In this document: piece by piece, positions 1 to 12,595 of the stretch | Layout: each line of letters opens with the position of its first letter | How positions within the stretch are numbered: position 1 is the stretch's first letter | Assembly: GCA_019925105.1 (NCBI GenBank) | Contig: JAHGAU010000014.1 | Span: forward strand, 186,001 to 250,000 | Length of the DNA: 64,000 nucleotides | Direction of reading: 5' to 3' | Source of the DNA: Niebla homalea | Taxonomy: Eukaryota > Ascomycota > Lecanoromycetes > Lecanorales > Ramalinaceae | Position numbers and translations under genes: made by a program | Notes under the pieces: generated by a model | The model's database searches: none | What the model saw: the letters and a program-made list of their open reading frames with translations, nothing else | What the model was told of the DNA's origin: nothing

Positions 1-384
1 ATTATAACGATAATATCGGGCCTTCTCCTTAATAAAGAAGAAGAATTAAAATATTAAATTAATTCCGTTAACGGTACGTTAACGGAATTAATAAAGGTAA
101 ATATAGAAGACGTAACGTTACGGTCTGGATACTTAAGTACCACTTTAATAAGTAAATTGGTAATAAGATTAATTCTTAAGGAACTTAGAAAGAACTGGGG
201 TATAGCCTTTATTTAAGGTAAAGGTAATAATTACCCTGCTTTACGCTTATTAAACTACGGCTTATAAATAACGTATATTAAGGCCATTACCAAGGCCTTT
301 TACCAAGTCCTAACGGCCTACCTTAGCGTAGCAGTATAACGCATTACTATAACGCCGGCGCAGAGATAGCGCTAGCTGCTAACA
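1..384 (-). mobile_element. Chromovirus copy D, 5' end only (cut by window edge)
   Basis: Positions 1-51 match the leader next to the 5' LTRs of copies B and C (shared CTCCTTAATAAAGAAG). Positions 52-384 are a 333-bp LTR of the same family. The element is oriented like B and C (coding on minus), so only its 5' LTR and leader lie in the window. The outer end is unmutated and finishes GCTGCTAACA, giving the expected TG...CA termini. The target-site duplication cannot be tested because the other end is outside the window. Confidence 0.85.
52..384 (-). repeat. LTR of copy D (333 bp)
   Basis: It has the same length as the LTRs of A and B and both ends align with them. The interior end is RIP-mutated (TATTAAATTAATTCC stands for TGTTAGACTGACTCC) while the exterior end near 340-384 keeps its GC-rich original form (GCCGGCGCAGAGATAGCGC). 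Confidence 0.88.
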
Positions 385-389
385 GTTTA

Positions 390-3300
390 TTTAATATTAA
401 AATTTTAAAATTCCGATTATATTATTAAATGTCTTTATTAATATATCTATTATTATTACTTTATTTATATAACTCTGCCGACCGATATAATATCGCTTTT
501 TATACCGCCCCGGTATTTATAGCCGCTTTAGCCTTTTATTAAGTATAGTTTTTCCGTTATTGCTTTTTACCCCCGGGTCGGCGGTAAGGTTTTTAGTTAA
601 ATCCTTAATTATTTCCTTTATTTCCTTAGTTAAATTAAACTATAATAATAAGCCCGTAATTATTATAAATTTAACGGCCGCTTTAATACTTTTTTTATTA
701 ATAAGTATTTAATAATAATCGTTAATCTTTACCTTTTTAATTAATCCCGGTTTAAGCTCCTTAAATAATAAATAGGAGATTAATACGTATATAACGTTTT
801 ACTTTTATTATTTATATTTATAATTAACGTTAATCCGGTTATTAATATATATAATAAAAAAAAAGTAAATTAAACCGTTTTTATTTATCCGGAATTAAAT
901 TATTAACGCGTTATTATTTTTCCTTATAATCCCGTAACGCCGGAAATACTTATTAATAACTTTATTGTTATTTAACGCTGGGTATTATCGCCCTTAAAAG
1001 ATTAATTCTTTATATTTACGTTAACGCTTTATTTATTTCTTTTTAATTTATAGGGTAATCGCCGTTAATTTCGCTTTTATAATTTTCTTCTTTTTTATTA
1101 TTTTTACTTTAAATAAAAGTTTATATATTTTTACGTTAACTTTTTAAACGTAAGTTAAATCAGTCTTTTTTTTAATTTACTTTAGTTTAATTTTTATAAA
1201 AAAAATAAATATTTTTTTTACGCTTTTTTATTTAAGGTTTTTTATAATTCTAATAAATATATTCGTTTCTTATTAACGTAATTAAGTTTATACCCTTTTT
1301 AAGCCTTATTTAAGTAATTATTTAATTTAAGGTTAACTTTATTAACAATATAAAGATTTTAGATTCTAGTACCGGGACGGGAATTACTTTATATATTTTA
1401 CTTATTATTCTTAAGTATTAATTTTAAACCTTTTATAATTACCAGATAAGCTTTTTTTTATATTTAGGCATACCCTTAAGTACGTATTAAATAGTTATTA
1501 TATACGTTATTATAAACTTTATAACCGTTTAATAAACGGTTTTAACCTTTTATAAAATAATTCTTTACGTTAACGCCGTAAAATAAATAAGGTCCCTTTT
1601 TTACGAAATTATTTTCTTTTAAACCTTTCTTATATAATCCTTTTTATCCAATTTCTTATTAACTTATAAGCTAAATACTTTAATATTAACTTTTAATTTT
1701 ATCGTTATATTATTTAAGTTTATTATAATTATTATATTATAGAATTTTAAACTTTTTATTATATAAATAAGCTTATACTTATATAAAATAAATTAAGCCT
1801 TATATATCTTTACTTATCGTAAATAAACTTTATAAGTTTATTTTAGCAAAATAAATTTATATAAATAAATATATTATAGGTTAAAAGGTAAATATTATTA
1901 ATAAAGTTTTTTACTTAAACTTTCTATTTTAATTTTATTAAATCTTTAATAAATAAGTTATTAAAAAATGAAAATAAAATTAAGGAAATAAATAACCCTT
2001 AAGGAATCCCTATTATCGTAAGCTTTATCGTATTTATTTTTTATTTTAAATTAATTAATATCGCTTAATTACTTAAGAAACTTTTTATTTAATTTATAAA
2101 AAAAAATAAAACTTTTTTTTTCCATAAATTATATAATAATTTTTAATAATTTACTTTATTAAACGTTTTTATAATATTTAAGGAAAGAAAACTTATAACG
2201 TATTTCTTCTTATAGTTTTATATTATATATACGTTATTAATTAAGCCTTTAAAAACCGTTTCTATTAACTATCCTTTTCTTATTTTTATTTATTAATTAA
2301 AAAATAGCCTATATTCTTCTATATAATTATTTAAGATTTTTATAATTATCGTTTTTAAAATTTTTTTTAATATATAAAGGAGTATTATAAATTTATATAA
2401 TTTTACCTTTAAGTAATTTAATTTAACCGGCTTCTTAAGGATAATCGTCTTAACCTCCTTAAATTTATAAGGGTAATATTTTATATTAAAATAAACTTAA
2501 AATAAATAAATAAAGGCCTCTTTAAATAACGATATTACTATAGATAGGAATTTATTTAATATATTATTAAATCCGGGGGCCTTATCCTTTTTTAATTTAT
2601 TAATTATTTTAATTATTATCTTTTAAGTTATTATTTTACTTATTATTATTAATATAAAATATACCGTATTATTAATATTTATTAAGTTAACTTCCGGTAA
2701 CGGGGGAAAAACGCCTTTTTAAAAGCCTTAATTTTATTATTAAAGGTATTTATTACCGTACCGTTTAGTCTTTTTAAGGGTAAAAACTTAAGAATAAATT
2801 TAAGTTTCCCACTTTATTTTTTACCGTATTTTATTAACTTTTAAATATTATAAAAGGAAACCGTTAAGTTATATATTATAGCCCAGAAGTATATTTATTT
2901 AACCTTCCAAATAATTTTTTATTTTTTTTTTAAGTTTCTTTTAACCGTTAAAACGTCTCCCGGTTTTTATATTTAATAATTTATTTTATAAGCGCTTTTA
3001 CCTTTATAATTATTTTTATATATTCTTTATTTTAATAGGTTTTAACTTTTTAAGATAACTTTATTATTAAAATTATAATGTTAATTACTTTATTTAAAGC
3101 CTTTATTACCCGTTTTATAAAACGGTTAATTTATTCCTTATTATTAAGCCGGGGGAGCTCCGTTAATTAAGATATTACCTTTATTGTTTTTATAAATACC
3201 TTAATTTCTTTAATTATCTTCTACGTTTATTTAAATAATAAGGGCGGAATTACGTTAACGGACTAATTTAAAGTCGTCTATATCGGGACGTAATCCGAAT

Positions 3301-5870
3301 TATATTTTAGGTCCTTTTAAGGTCTATATATTATAATTAAGTTAATAATATTTTCTAAGTTAAATATTAAATCGATTATAATTCTAAGTTTATAACTTTC
3401 TTATATAATAATTTTTTTTAACGTTAATAACGTAAGATTAAATTATATAATAATTATTAATAGTTCCTTAAATTTAATATAATTAATTATATAATTATCT
3501 TTATTCTATTAAATATAATAAAGATTAAAGTCCTTTATTAAAAAATACTTATTAAATATAATTATAATATCCTTAAGTAGCGGGATTATAAAGGGTTTTT
3601 TTTTATTAATTAATAACGGATTATACGTATTATAAATATTTAAGTTATTTTTAATATTCTCTTTTTATATAATCCGGAGTATATATAGGTTCCCTCCGTA
3701 ATAAATAACGTTTTAATTATTTATATTTAGCCTCTTATTAATAAAGAAATATATCCGTATCGTTTTATTATCCTTAAAAATTAAATAAAAATTATCTCTT
3801 AAGTTAATTAAAAAGTAAATATATAAATTATATAATAATTTTTATATCATTATAATATTAATATCCTTTATTTCTTTAAATTTAAATATTAATATTATAA
3901 TTTTAATTATTTCTTTATATATATTATATTATACTACCCTTAAAAGCGTAAATATATTAAATATTAACGTTTATTAGGCTTTCTTTATTAACTTTTATTT
4001 ATATAAATAATCTCTTTTTAAAGCTGAACGTTATTTATCCTAGTTTTTTTATTATAATAATAATCCCGGTCGGATAACCGGCTTTAAAGGTTAATATTAT
4101 TATAAACTTCCTTTTTTTTATATTATTAATTATTACGCTTTATTTTTCCCCGTTTAATAAGCTTTATTTACGTCTTAAGATTATTTTTAATTACTTTATT
4201 GGTCCAGGTTTATATAAGTTATAGCGTTAAACTTTAACCGTTATTTTAATTTTTTTACGTTGGGTTTTTTTCGCTTTTATTATATACCGTAAGTTTTACG
4301 TTAAGTAGTTATTATTATTATACGCCGCGTATTTTAACGTGTTCTTTATTAAGCTTTTTATTATTAAGCTAATATATTTATACGTATTATATCCTTTAAT
4401 ATATATTATATACTTTATATTATTAAGGTATTTTATAGTAATATACTTATACCCTTAATATTTAAAGTATTAATAAATATCCGTTACTTAATCTTAAGGT
4501 CTTATTAATTTAAGGGATTTACCTTTTATTACCCCTTTATTAAAAATATCGTTATATATTCTTATTAATGTTATACTTAGGATAACCATAAAGTATCTCT
4601 TTATATAATTAAAAACGTTTAGCCTTTTTATTATAAAGGGAAACTATAATTAATAATCTTTAGTTTAAGGTAAAAAACCGTATTCTCCTTCTTTATCCGC
4701 CTTAAAATAATTTCTTTTTCCTCCCTTATAAACTTTATTAAGTATATCCCGTTTATTATAATAATGAAAAATTACCTTAATATTTTTATTATTTTATACC
4801 TTTTTTTACCGGTTTATCCCTTTAATGTCTCTAGCTTTTCTTTCGTTTTTAATAAGGTTATATTAAGGAAAATATCCTTATTTTATAGCTTATATACCGT
4901 AATAATTTATTCTATTAATGGTTTTCCCGTAACCTTAAATATTTTTATTAATTATAATAAATTTACTTTTATTATTATACTCCTTTCCTTTTCATCCGAT
5001 AATTATATGGTTATTATCTTTATCTTTTTTAACGTTATTATTTTCTCCCCTGTTTTTATTTTTTTTACCGTTAACGTTAACGCCGCCCTTATAGCTTTTA
5101 TTACCTAACTTATCCCCGCTCCTTTTTTTAAAATTTTTTCCGTCGCTTTTTTATTTTATACGTATCCTTTTTATTTCTTTTCGCCTTTATCCGCCAGCGT
5201 TTTTACTACCGCCTTTTAAGCTTTATATAACCTTTTTAACTCTTTTAAATTTCTTTTTATATTTACGTAAAAGTCTCTTATTCCTTATAATCTGATTTAT
5301 AATATTAATTAAATTTTTAACGTAATATCTTTTTATATAGTTATAAAAAGGCCTTTTAGCGCCCTTATTGTTTTTTCCTTTTTTACTTTTTTTTTACGTA
5401 TTTAATAATTACCTTTTTTTATAACTTATTTCTATTTATTTAATATTTCTTTATCTTTATTTAACTTTTTCTTAATTTATATATACTTAATAAGGCCTTT
5501 TACGCCTCCGCTTACCCCTTATCCGTCCCCGCGTACCGTCCTTATTCCCTCCGTTTTTTATTTATTGTTTTTTATAATAATACTTTTACGCGTTATACGC
5601 GTCTTTTTACGTATATCTTATTAACTATAAGCTCCCTATTTAATTTAAGGCCTTTTTATCTTATATTTATCGTATTATTTATATAACTTATTACTGTTCC
5701 TATTAACCTAAGCCGTTTACCCTTCCTCCCCCTTTATTTTTACTATTATTCCGCTTCCGCTTATTGTATTTAAGGTATTATCCTTATTATTACTTAAGCT
5801 ATATACGCGTATATCGTTTCTGACCTCTGGGGTCCCGTTATTCGTCGCCATCACCGGGAATATATAAATT
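390..5870 (-). mobile_element. RIP-degraded LINE (non-LTR retrotransposon)
   Basis: On the minus strand an ATG near 5,851 opens a GC-richer ORF1-like start (MATNNGTPEVRNDIRVYS). Further down, around 2,600-2,570, the frame reads KKDKAPGFN, matching the LINE reverse-transcriptase motif KAPGxD. Around 2,025-1,950 it reads GIP*GLFISLILFSFFNN, matching GIPQGSPLSPILF with stops where RIP would convert CAA to TAA. The order 5'-ORF1, (endonuclease), RT-3' fits a LINE of about 5.4 kb. All frames are broken. Clade (Tad1-like or other) is not resolvable by eye. Both ends are approximate. The 114-codon plus-strand frame at 4,764-5,108 lies antisense inside ORF1 and is not a gene. Confidence 0.72.
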
Positions 5871-7084
5871 TCTATATTATATTATATTACCTTTAAATAC
5901 GTTCATTTATATAATTTATTTAAACGATATTTTAATATTTAATAAGAATCCGGCGGACTATTAACGTTATATTTAATAAGTTTTTAAACGACTTTTTTAA
6001 TTTTAGTTTTATATTAATTTTAAAAAATATTAATTTAATATTACTTAAGTAAAATTTTTAAAGTTTATTATTTCTATTAAAAAGATTTAAATGGATTAAG
6101 AGCGTATTTAAATTATTAAAGATTAATTTACCCTAAAAACTTACTGGGAAATATAGGTCTTTTTAAGCTTTATAAATTTTTATCGTCGTTTTATTTATAA
6201 ATATTTAAGGATAATTAAACCTTTAATTAATTTACTTAAGGGTAATAAAGAAAAGAAAAAGGTTAACCCGTTAAAGTAAAATAATACGGTTAATACGGTA
6301 TTCCGCCGGCTCCGTAAAATATTTATTAAAGCGTTATTACTCTGTTATTTTAACTTAAAATAAAGGGTATAAATAAAAACTAATATATCCAACTTTATTA
6401 TTATAAATATTTTATTATAATAATTTAAGGAAGGTTATTAACGTTTAATTATATATTAATTTAGAAAAATAACCTTTATTAAATAAAATTATAAAACGTA
6501 TAATTAAGAGTTCCTTATTATCGTTATAGCGTTTAAATAATAATAATATTATTTAAAAAGGAGCCTTAAAGCTATTTAAATATAAATAAATTATAATAAC
6601 CTTTAAGGGTTTATAAAATAGTTAACGTTAAGCCCGCGTTAAATTAAATAAGTCTTAAAACTTATTAATTATAACTTTAAAATATTTTATCGTTAAAATA
6701 AAATAAACCTTATTAATCCTTTATTAAAACGTTTAAATTATAAAGGAGTTTTACTTTTTAATATTATTTTATTACTTATTTTATAAAATAAGCTCGTACT
6801 TTAATCCGATAAGTTAATAAAGCGTTAGCGGACGGTGATTATTAATTATTAATTATTACTTACTTTAAAAAGTATTTAAATTATTATTTTATAAAAAAAG
6901 ATTTAATAATTATTTAAAAAGCCTTATAAGGAATCCAGGCCGATTAAGTTACTTATTAAGGATTTATAAGTTAACGATATATTTATATATAAAATTAAGA
7001 ACGATAACGTAACGTTAATGTATTTTTATTAAGGTTATAATAATACTTAAAAACTTAATTTTAATAACCTCATAATTTATAAGG

Positions 7085-7800
7085 GCTATATATATATCCC
7101 CCGGGATAAAGCGGTTAGAAAAAAACTGATTAATAAATATTATAATAACCCGTTAACGGGCCACTTTAAAGTTAAAAAGACTTATAAGCTTTTAACCCGT
7201 AAATATTATTAAGACGGCTTAAAGGCTTAAGTTAATAATTATATTAAAATATACGATATTTATTAAAGGATTAAAATACCGCATTACCGCCTTTATAAAA
7301 AATTTACTTTATTCTTTTAATTAACCGTACTTTTAAAAAAACTTAATATAAACTTTATTATTAACTTACTTATAAGTAAAATTAAAAGTAATATTTATAA
7401 TTCGATTTTAATAATTATAAATAAATATATAAAGATATATAGATATTTCCCCGTTATAAAATAAATCGATATTATTACGTTAACGGACTTTTTCTTTAAA
7501 GAAATCGTATTATAATATAATACGCCGGTTAAAATTATAATTAATTAAGGGTCTTTATTTATTAATAAATTTTAAAGTTCAATATATTATTATATAAAGA
7601 TAAAGCGTAAATTAAGTACCGCTTTTTACTTATAAATAAATAATTAAATAAAGCGTTAAAATTAAGGTTTTAAATAATATTTAAGGATTTTCATTAGTTT
7701 TAAATAAGTAAATTAAATAAAGTTACTTTTTTTAACCGAATTTATTTATATAAATTCAGAATACTTAACTTTAAACTATAGCCCCTTTATAACGATATAT
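7085..7800 (+). pseudogene. Integrase of copy A (zinc and catalytic core), decayed
   Basis: The plus frame reads GYIYIPRDKAVRKKLINKYY followed by GHFKVKKT and KYY, the conserved zinc-binding entry of gypsy integrases. A core follows with ITLTDFFFKEIVL, then STAF(H) and a stop-riddled PQTDGQTE region, and an FAYNN-like segment. In-frame stops are TAA or TAG at positions where the family has glutamine, arginine or tryptophan, as expected after C-to-T or G-to-A change. It cannot encode a working integrase. Confidence 0.82.
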
Positions 7801-8209
7801 AGCTATAATCTAGATATTTATTTTAAATTTAAGGATAAGTTTATAAAAGAAAAGATATTTATAATAAAAGATAAAGTTAAAATATTATATAAAATATAAT
7901 TAATATTAACGGATTAATAGCGTTATATTATTAAATTAACTTAAAAAACGTATAATAAAAAATATAAATTAAAGTTATATAACGTTAACGATTTAATAAT
8001 ATTAAATATTAAAAACCTTAAATTAAAGTAATTAAATAAAAAGCTTACGCTTTAATTTATAGGACCCTTTAAAATTAATAATAAAATTAAAACGTAAATA
8101 TACCGTTTATTTTTCTTTATTATTTATTAAATTTATCTTATTATTTATATTTTTCTTTTAAAGTTTTATTATATTTACGTTAATAATTAAACGGCGGAAA
8201 TTATAATAT

Positions 8210-8390
8210 AAGTACCCGAATTAATTAATAATAAAAAGGAATAATTAATTAAAGAAATTATTAATAAAATTAAAAATAAAAAGGGCGTTTAATATTAAGT
8301 TAAGTAAATTAATTAAAGCTTTAAATATAATTAATAAGTACCGGAGGCGGACTTAAAGTACTCTTAAAAATTACGGGAATAATACGACGA
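8210..8390 (+). pseudogene. Chromodomain at the C-terminus of copy A pol
   Basis: After the integrase the frame reads EIINKIKNKKGV, then a stop-broken Y.VKW-like stretch, then VPEADLKYS*KLREYYDEI. This matches the chromodomain pattern (E.IL..R...G..YLVKW.GY....TWEP...L......L.EY). Equivalent segments lie on minus in B (about 15,090-15,270) and C (about 23,900-24,080). The domain places the family among chromoviruses, whose chromodomains are known to steer integration to H3K9-methylated chromatin. Confidence 0.7.
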
Positions 8391-8739
8391 GATAATACGG
8401 AATAAAAGGAAACGTAAATAAGGTTATAACGTTACGATAACGGAGGTTATATATATAATTAATAATTATATATATAATTAATATTATAACTATTTAACCC
8501 TTATACGTTATCCTTTTATAAAATTATTAAAATTTAAGCTTTAATTAATAACTTTACTTATTACGGATATTACGTATATAAATAAGTTAACGTTATAAAA
8601 ACGATTATCTCTATTATAATATTATAATTAATAAGAATAACTTTAATAATATTAATGTATAAAAATAAAAGAATAATTTATAATTCTACGTTAATACGGG
8701 CCCTTTTTTCTTATAAATAAATTAATAAAGTTAAGGATA

Positions 8740-9560
8740 AATATAAAAGCGTTATACCTTCTTTATCCTCTTCCTCCTTTTTTTCTCCGTTTTCCTTTCC
8801 GTTTTAATTAAAGGCCTTTTTTAATATTATTTATCGGAAAGGCTTTTTAATTCGATTTTAAAGTATTACTTTTAAAAATTAAGGTTAACCCTTTTAATAA
8901 CGCCGTTAAGGAAAGTATAATTTCCTTTTCCTCTTCTTTAAATAAGCCGAAATTTATATTTTTTTTCTCCTTTTTATTTTTTAAATTACCGGATATTATA
9001 AGCTTAAGGTTTATTTTCCTTACCCCGGATATAGGGTTAAAAAATAAAAAATAACTCCCTAACGGAATCGATTCTTATAAAGGGCCCGGACCCCTTATAT
9101 TAAGCCGATTTAATTATTAAACGTTAATATTATTATTTTATTATTAAATTATAATTTATTTATTTATTCTTTAAGCCGGATAATTTTTTTTTCTGCCGTT
9201 TTAACGTAAATAATAAGCGCCTTTTTCTTAATTTAAAGGATTAATATTTTCCCTTTAACTTTTAAAGTAATTTAATAAAACGTATATTCCGCTTAATTAA
9301 TAATAATTAATATTTAATTAATATTTAACCGGAAAGCTTTAAAATCCTAAAGGATTTTATTATGTTTCCGTATATACCGGGCTTATACCTTAATAAACCG
9401 TATACCGATCGATTAATACTTACGTATTTATTGAGTTATCCAAGGTTATAGTTAATCCGGGAATTATATATATATTAGAATAATAGCGGTTTAACGGCAT
9501 TAAGGATATTTACGGGAAAATAACGGAAAAAGTATCGTTTATTATAATATTTATAATAAA
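8740..9560 (-). other. Antisense reading frame in copy A, between chromodomain and 3' LTR
   Basis: Reading minus (antisense to pol), one frame shows ISPVYTETQQNP-like residues (stops at Q codons), then FPVKY, then ESIPLGSYFLFFNPISGVR and a run of about 75 codons with no stop containing FGLFKEEEKEIILSLTALLKG. The same amino-acid order is readable in B and C. No known domain is recognised. It could be an additional ORF of the element, or a chance frame in A+T-rich sequence. Confidence 0.4.
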
Positions 9561-10304
9561 GTAAAAAGCCCCGTTAATATGAAAGTTTATTTTATAAGAA
9601 ATAAGTTAAATAAAACGTTATTATATAGATTATTAATATTATATTTATATTTATATTAATAAAACGTTATTATATATACGTTATATTACTTAAAGATTAA
9701 GGTAAATTTATATATCTTATTAATAAATAAAAATAAGCGGATTATTAATATAAATAAAATGCTTACGTAATATTAACGTTATTTACTATAATAATAATAT
9801 AGATAACAAAGGTATATAACTATATATATATTAACTTATAGATACTTATATAAACCCTTAATATATTATATTTATAAGAATAATTAAAATTATTAAAGAA
9901 AAAAGAAAAAAAGTTTAAAATAAAATAAAAGCCTTATTATAATTACGTATTATTTTTATAATAACGCGTATTTTTATTATAGTATAATAAATTAATAATA
10001 AAACTTTAAGTAATTATTAATTAATACCGTAGAAACTTTTTTTTTACTTACCTTTTTTTACTGGGTTTTATAAAGGGGTTTTTAATAAGTTTTATAAATT
10101 ACGTTAATTACTTATTAATATAAGGTGCCCCTATTATATTATTATTAAATAAATATTACTATACTTTTATATATACTTAAAGACTCTTTTCCTTTTATTT
10201 TTTTTTTATTAAGTTTAATAATAAGTTTTTAATAAACCTTATATTTAACCGGCTTTACGTTAACGTTTTAAATATATCTTTCTATACTTTAAAAATTAAT
10301 ATAT

Positions 10305-10315
10305 AAAAAGGGAGA
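10305..10315 (+). other. Polypurine tract of copy A
   Basis: A short purine run (AAAAAGGGAGA) lies next to the inner edge of the 3' LTR, in the expected place for the plus-strand primer of an LTR retrotransposon. Equivalents on minus are at 12,933-12,945 (B) and 21,742-21,753 (C). Confidence 0.65.
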
Positions 10316-10319
10316 TAAT

Positions 10320-10652
10320 TATTAATAATTAACGTTACCTTTACGCCGACGTTATAATAATACGTTATATTATTACGTTAAGGTAAGCTATTAAGCCTTA
10401 ATAAAAAGCCTTAATAACGGCCTTAATATATGTTATTTATAAGCCGTAATTTAATAAACGTAAAGCGGAATAATTATTATTTTTACCTTAAGTAAAAACT
10501 ATATCTTAATTCTTTTTAAGTTCCTTAAGAATTAATCTTATTATTAATTTATTTATTAAAGTAATATTTAAGTATTTAAACCGTAACGTTACGTCTTCTA
10601 TACCTACCTTTATTAGTCCCGCCGGCGTGCCGCCAGCGGAGTCAGTCTAACA
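10320..10652 (+). repeat. 3' LTR of copy A (333 bp)
   Basis: It starts TATTAATAATTAAC (RIP form of TGTTAGCAGCTAGC) and ends with an unmutated edge, GCCGCCAGCGGAGTC followed by AGTCTAACA. The next five bases are AAAAG; a matching duplication is not available because the left part of the element is missing. Confidence 0.88.
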
Positions 10653-12090
10653 AAAAGTTTCTTTATAGTTAATATTTTACTTTTAAGTAAAACTTTTTAT
10701 AATAAGCTTTACTTTATATTTATTAATAAAGCTTAAAGTAAAGAATTTTTTCTCAAATATTTACTTAAAGTTAATAAGCTTATAATCCTTTAATTTATTT
10801 ATAAACTTTTAAATATTATTTAATAATAAACTTATAATCTTTTTATTAATAATTTTAATTTATTTAAATTAATCCGGGGAATTTATAGCTTATTAATAAG
10901 TAAATAGATTAATATAAGCTATAATAATAAAAATAATATTATTAAAATTAATATTAAATACGTAAAGATCGTAATAATAATAGCCTTAATAAAAGCGGTT
11001 AATTTTAAACTTATTATTAACGTTATTATTTATATTTATTTTATCTTTTAGAATATATCCCGGTATTAATAAAGTCTTACCCGTTTATTAATAAGCCGGG
11101 ATAAAATTATAAGTATCCTTAAATAAAAGAAAAACGTTAACTTTTTTTGGTAAAAATAAGTTAAAAGCCTTATTATTATTGCGATTTTCGCAATTTATAG
11201 GATTTTTAACGTTTTTAAGGTCTTTAATAAGCTTTCTTAAATTCTTTTTTTAAGTAAACGTTCCGTTTATTATTTTATGGATTTTTAATAATATCTCCTT
11301 TTTATTTTACTTTATTTAATTAAAAACCTTATTATTAACCTAGAAAAAATTAAGATCTATAAGATCTATATTACGATTTGCTTTTTTATTTTAAAAGACC
11401 GGGTAAATATAAGTTAATATAGGTTTATTTTTATTAGGTTTTTTAAACCCGTCCGATATATATTTGCCCTTATAATAAGCTGCGTTATTATCGGTAAAAG
11501 TTATCGGCTTTAAGGTTAATAATATATCTTTAATAACGAACTATAATAATAAATATATTACTATTTTTTTATTAAAGACCTTTAAATTTATAATAACCTT
11601 TATATTCTTTTTATAAAATATATAAACGTATAATTATAAACTTAATATAATTCTTAAATAAATATTATTAATAATAATTTTATCCAGTTTTAATCGTTTC
11701 GTTTTTTTTTGGGTATATTTATTTTATATAATATCTTAAACGTTTTTTTATTTTTAATAAAAAGTTTTATTTTTATTTACTTCTTAAAAAGACTTATTCC
11801 CTTTATAAATAGAAACTTTTATTTTAATTAATTAATATATATAGTTATAAAGGCTCAAAAGCTATTTAATAACCCAGTATAATATATTATATATTAGATT
11901 ATCGTCGTAATTATTCAATTAAACCGTTTAATTACGTTATTTTATTTAAATATATAATATATAATATATTCTATAATAATATTACGTTCTTTAACGGCCG
12001 CTTTAAGGGCTTAAAATTCCTTTATATTATTGGTATAAACGTATTTAACGATAATATTACCTTCCTTGCGATTAAGTACGTTAATAATAA
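10653..12090. other. A+T-rich RIP-degraded DNA of unassigned origin
   Basis: No copy of the chromovirus or LINE is recognisable here. A minus-strand frame near 11,525-11,380 reads FTDNNAAYYKGKYISDGFKK, which may belong to another decayed transposon, but the evidence is too thin to name a family. Confidence 0.35.
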
Positions 12091-12595
12091 ATAAAATTTG
12101 GAAAGGGGGAGAGCATGGAAGACACCAAACTTGCGGATGGGTGTATGAAGGAATGGAAACATTAAAAGGGCTGATTAAGGGTGGAATCGATTCATATATA
12201 CTTTAAAATAAAAAGGGATAACGGATTATTATAATAAGTAACCTATACCTTACCAACTTGGATAGGGGCTGCGGCCCATCTTCAATTGCACTCCATTGCC
12301 ACCTGCTATTTTATCACTTTTGCTCTTTCCTTCCTTCCCATCTTTTCTAAATTTAATTAATTATTTTAATTTCTATTATTAATAAGGTAAAACTTAATTA
12401 TTTTATAGCTTCATTAATAACGGATAAATAATACTTAAAGGGTATTATTCTGGGGATTAATACCTTAATGTGACGGACAGGCATACACACTCATAAGCAT
12501 AGGACACTAGGGATAGTAGGACACTAGGAATAGGACAGTAAGAATAGGACATTATCCTATATTTATACATAGCATCCCTAGTGGAGATTCATCAA
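12090..12595. other. RIP-light island flanking copy B
   Basis: Two stretches (about 12,100-12,350 and 12,465-12,595) have near-normal composition within otherwise extremely A+T-rich DNA. They contain no convincing ORF. Position 12,591-12,595 (ATCAA) is the left target-site duplication of copy B, so this is probably the unique DNA that was there before insertion. Its right continuation is at 20,252-20,310. Confidence 0.55.
12499..12553. repeat. Short degenerate tandem repeat, core TAGGACA
   Basis: Four imperfect units in about 55 bp share ATAGGACA or TAGGACACTAGG, separated by GATAG, AATAG or GTAAGAATAG. It sits inside the RIP-light island just left of copy B. Confidence 0.6.

Larger units (their letters stand above)
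5905..10652 (+). mobile_element. Chromovirus copy A, inverted and 5'-truncated
   Basis: This is the same element as B and C but in plus orientation. It starts abruptly at the reverse-transcriptase YxDD box (reads YLN/DILIFNKNPAD near 5,905-5,970) and lacks the 5' LTR, gag and most of RT. Domains follow in order: RT thumb with PKNL...G..FYRRFI-like residues (6,090-6,230), RNase H (6,360-6,800), integrase zinc region (GHFKVKKTYKLLTRKYY, about 7,085-7,280), integrase core (about 7,390-7,800, YNSILIIINKYIKIYRYFP), chromodomain (about 8,210-8,390), a 1.9-kb tail, polypurine tract and 3' LTR. All frames carry many stops, almost all TAA, as RIP predicts. The left boundary was placed by alignment to the reverse complement of B. 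Confidence 0.85.

Noticed and set aside
4764..5108. 114-codon plus-strand frame in the A+T-rich block
   Set aside because: It is antisense to the decayed LINE ORF1, composed almost only of F, I, N, L, V and S, and has no conserved feature.
12499..12553. CRISPR-like array
   Set aside because: The repeats are 7-12 bp, degenerate and without spacers; the genome is eukaryotic.
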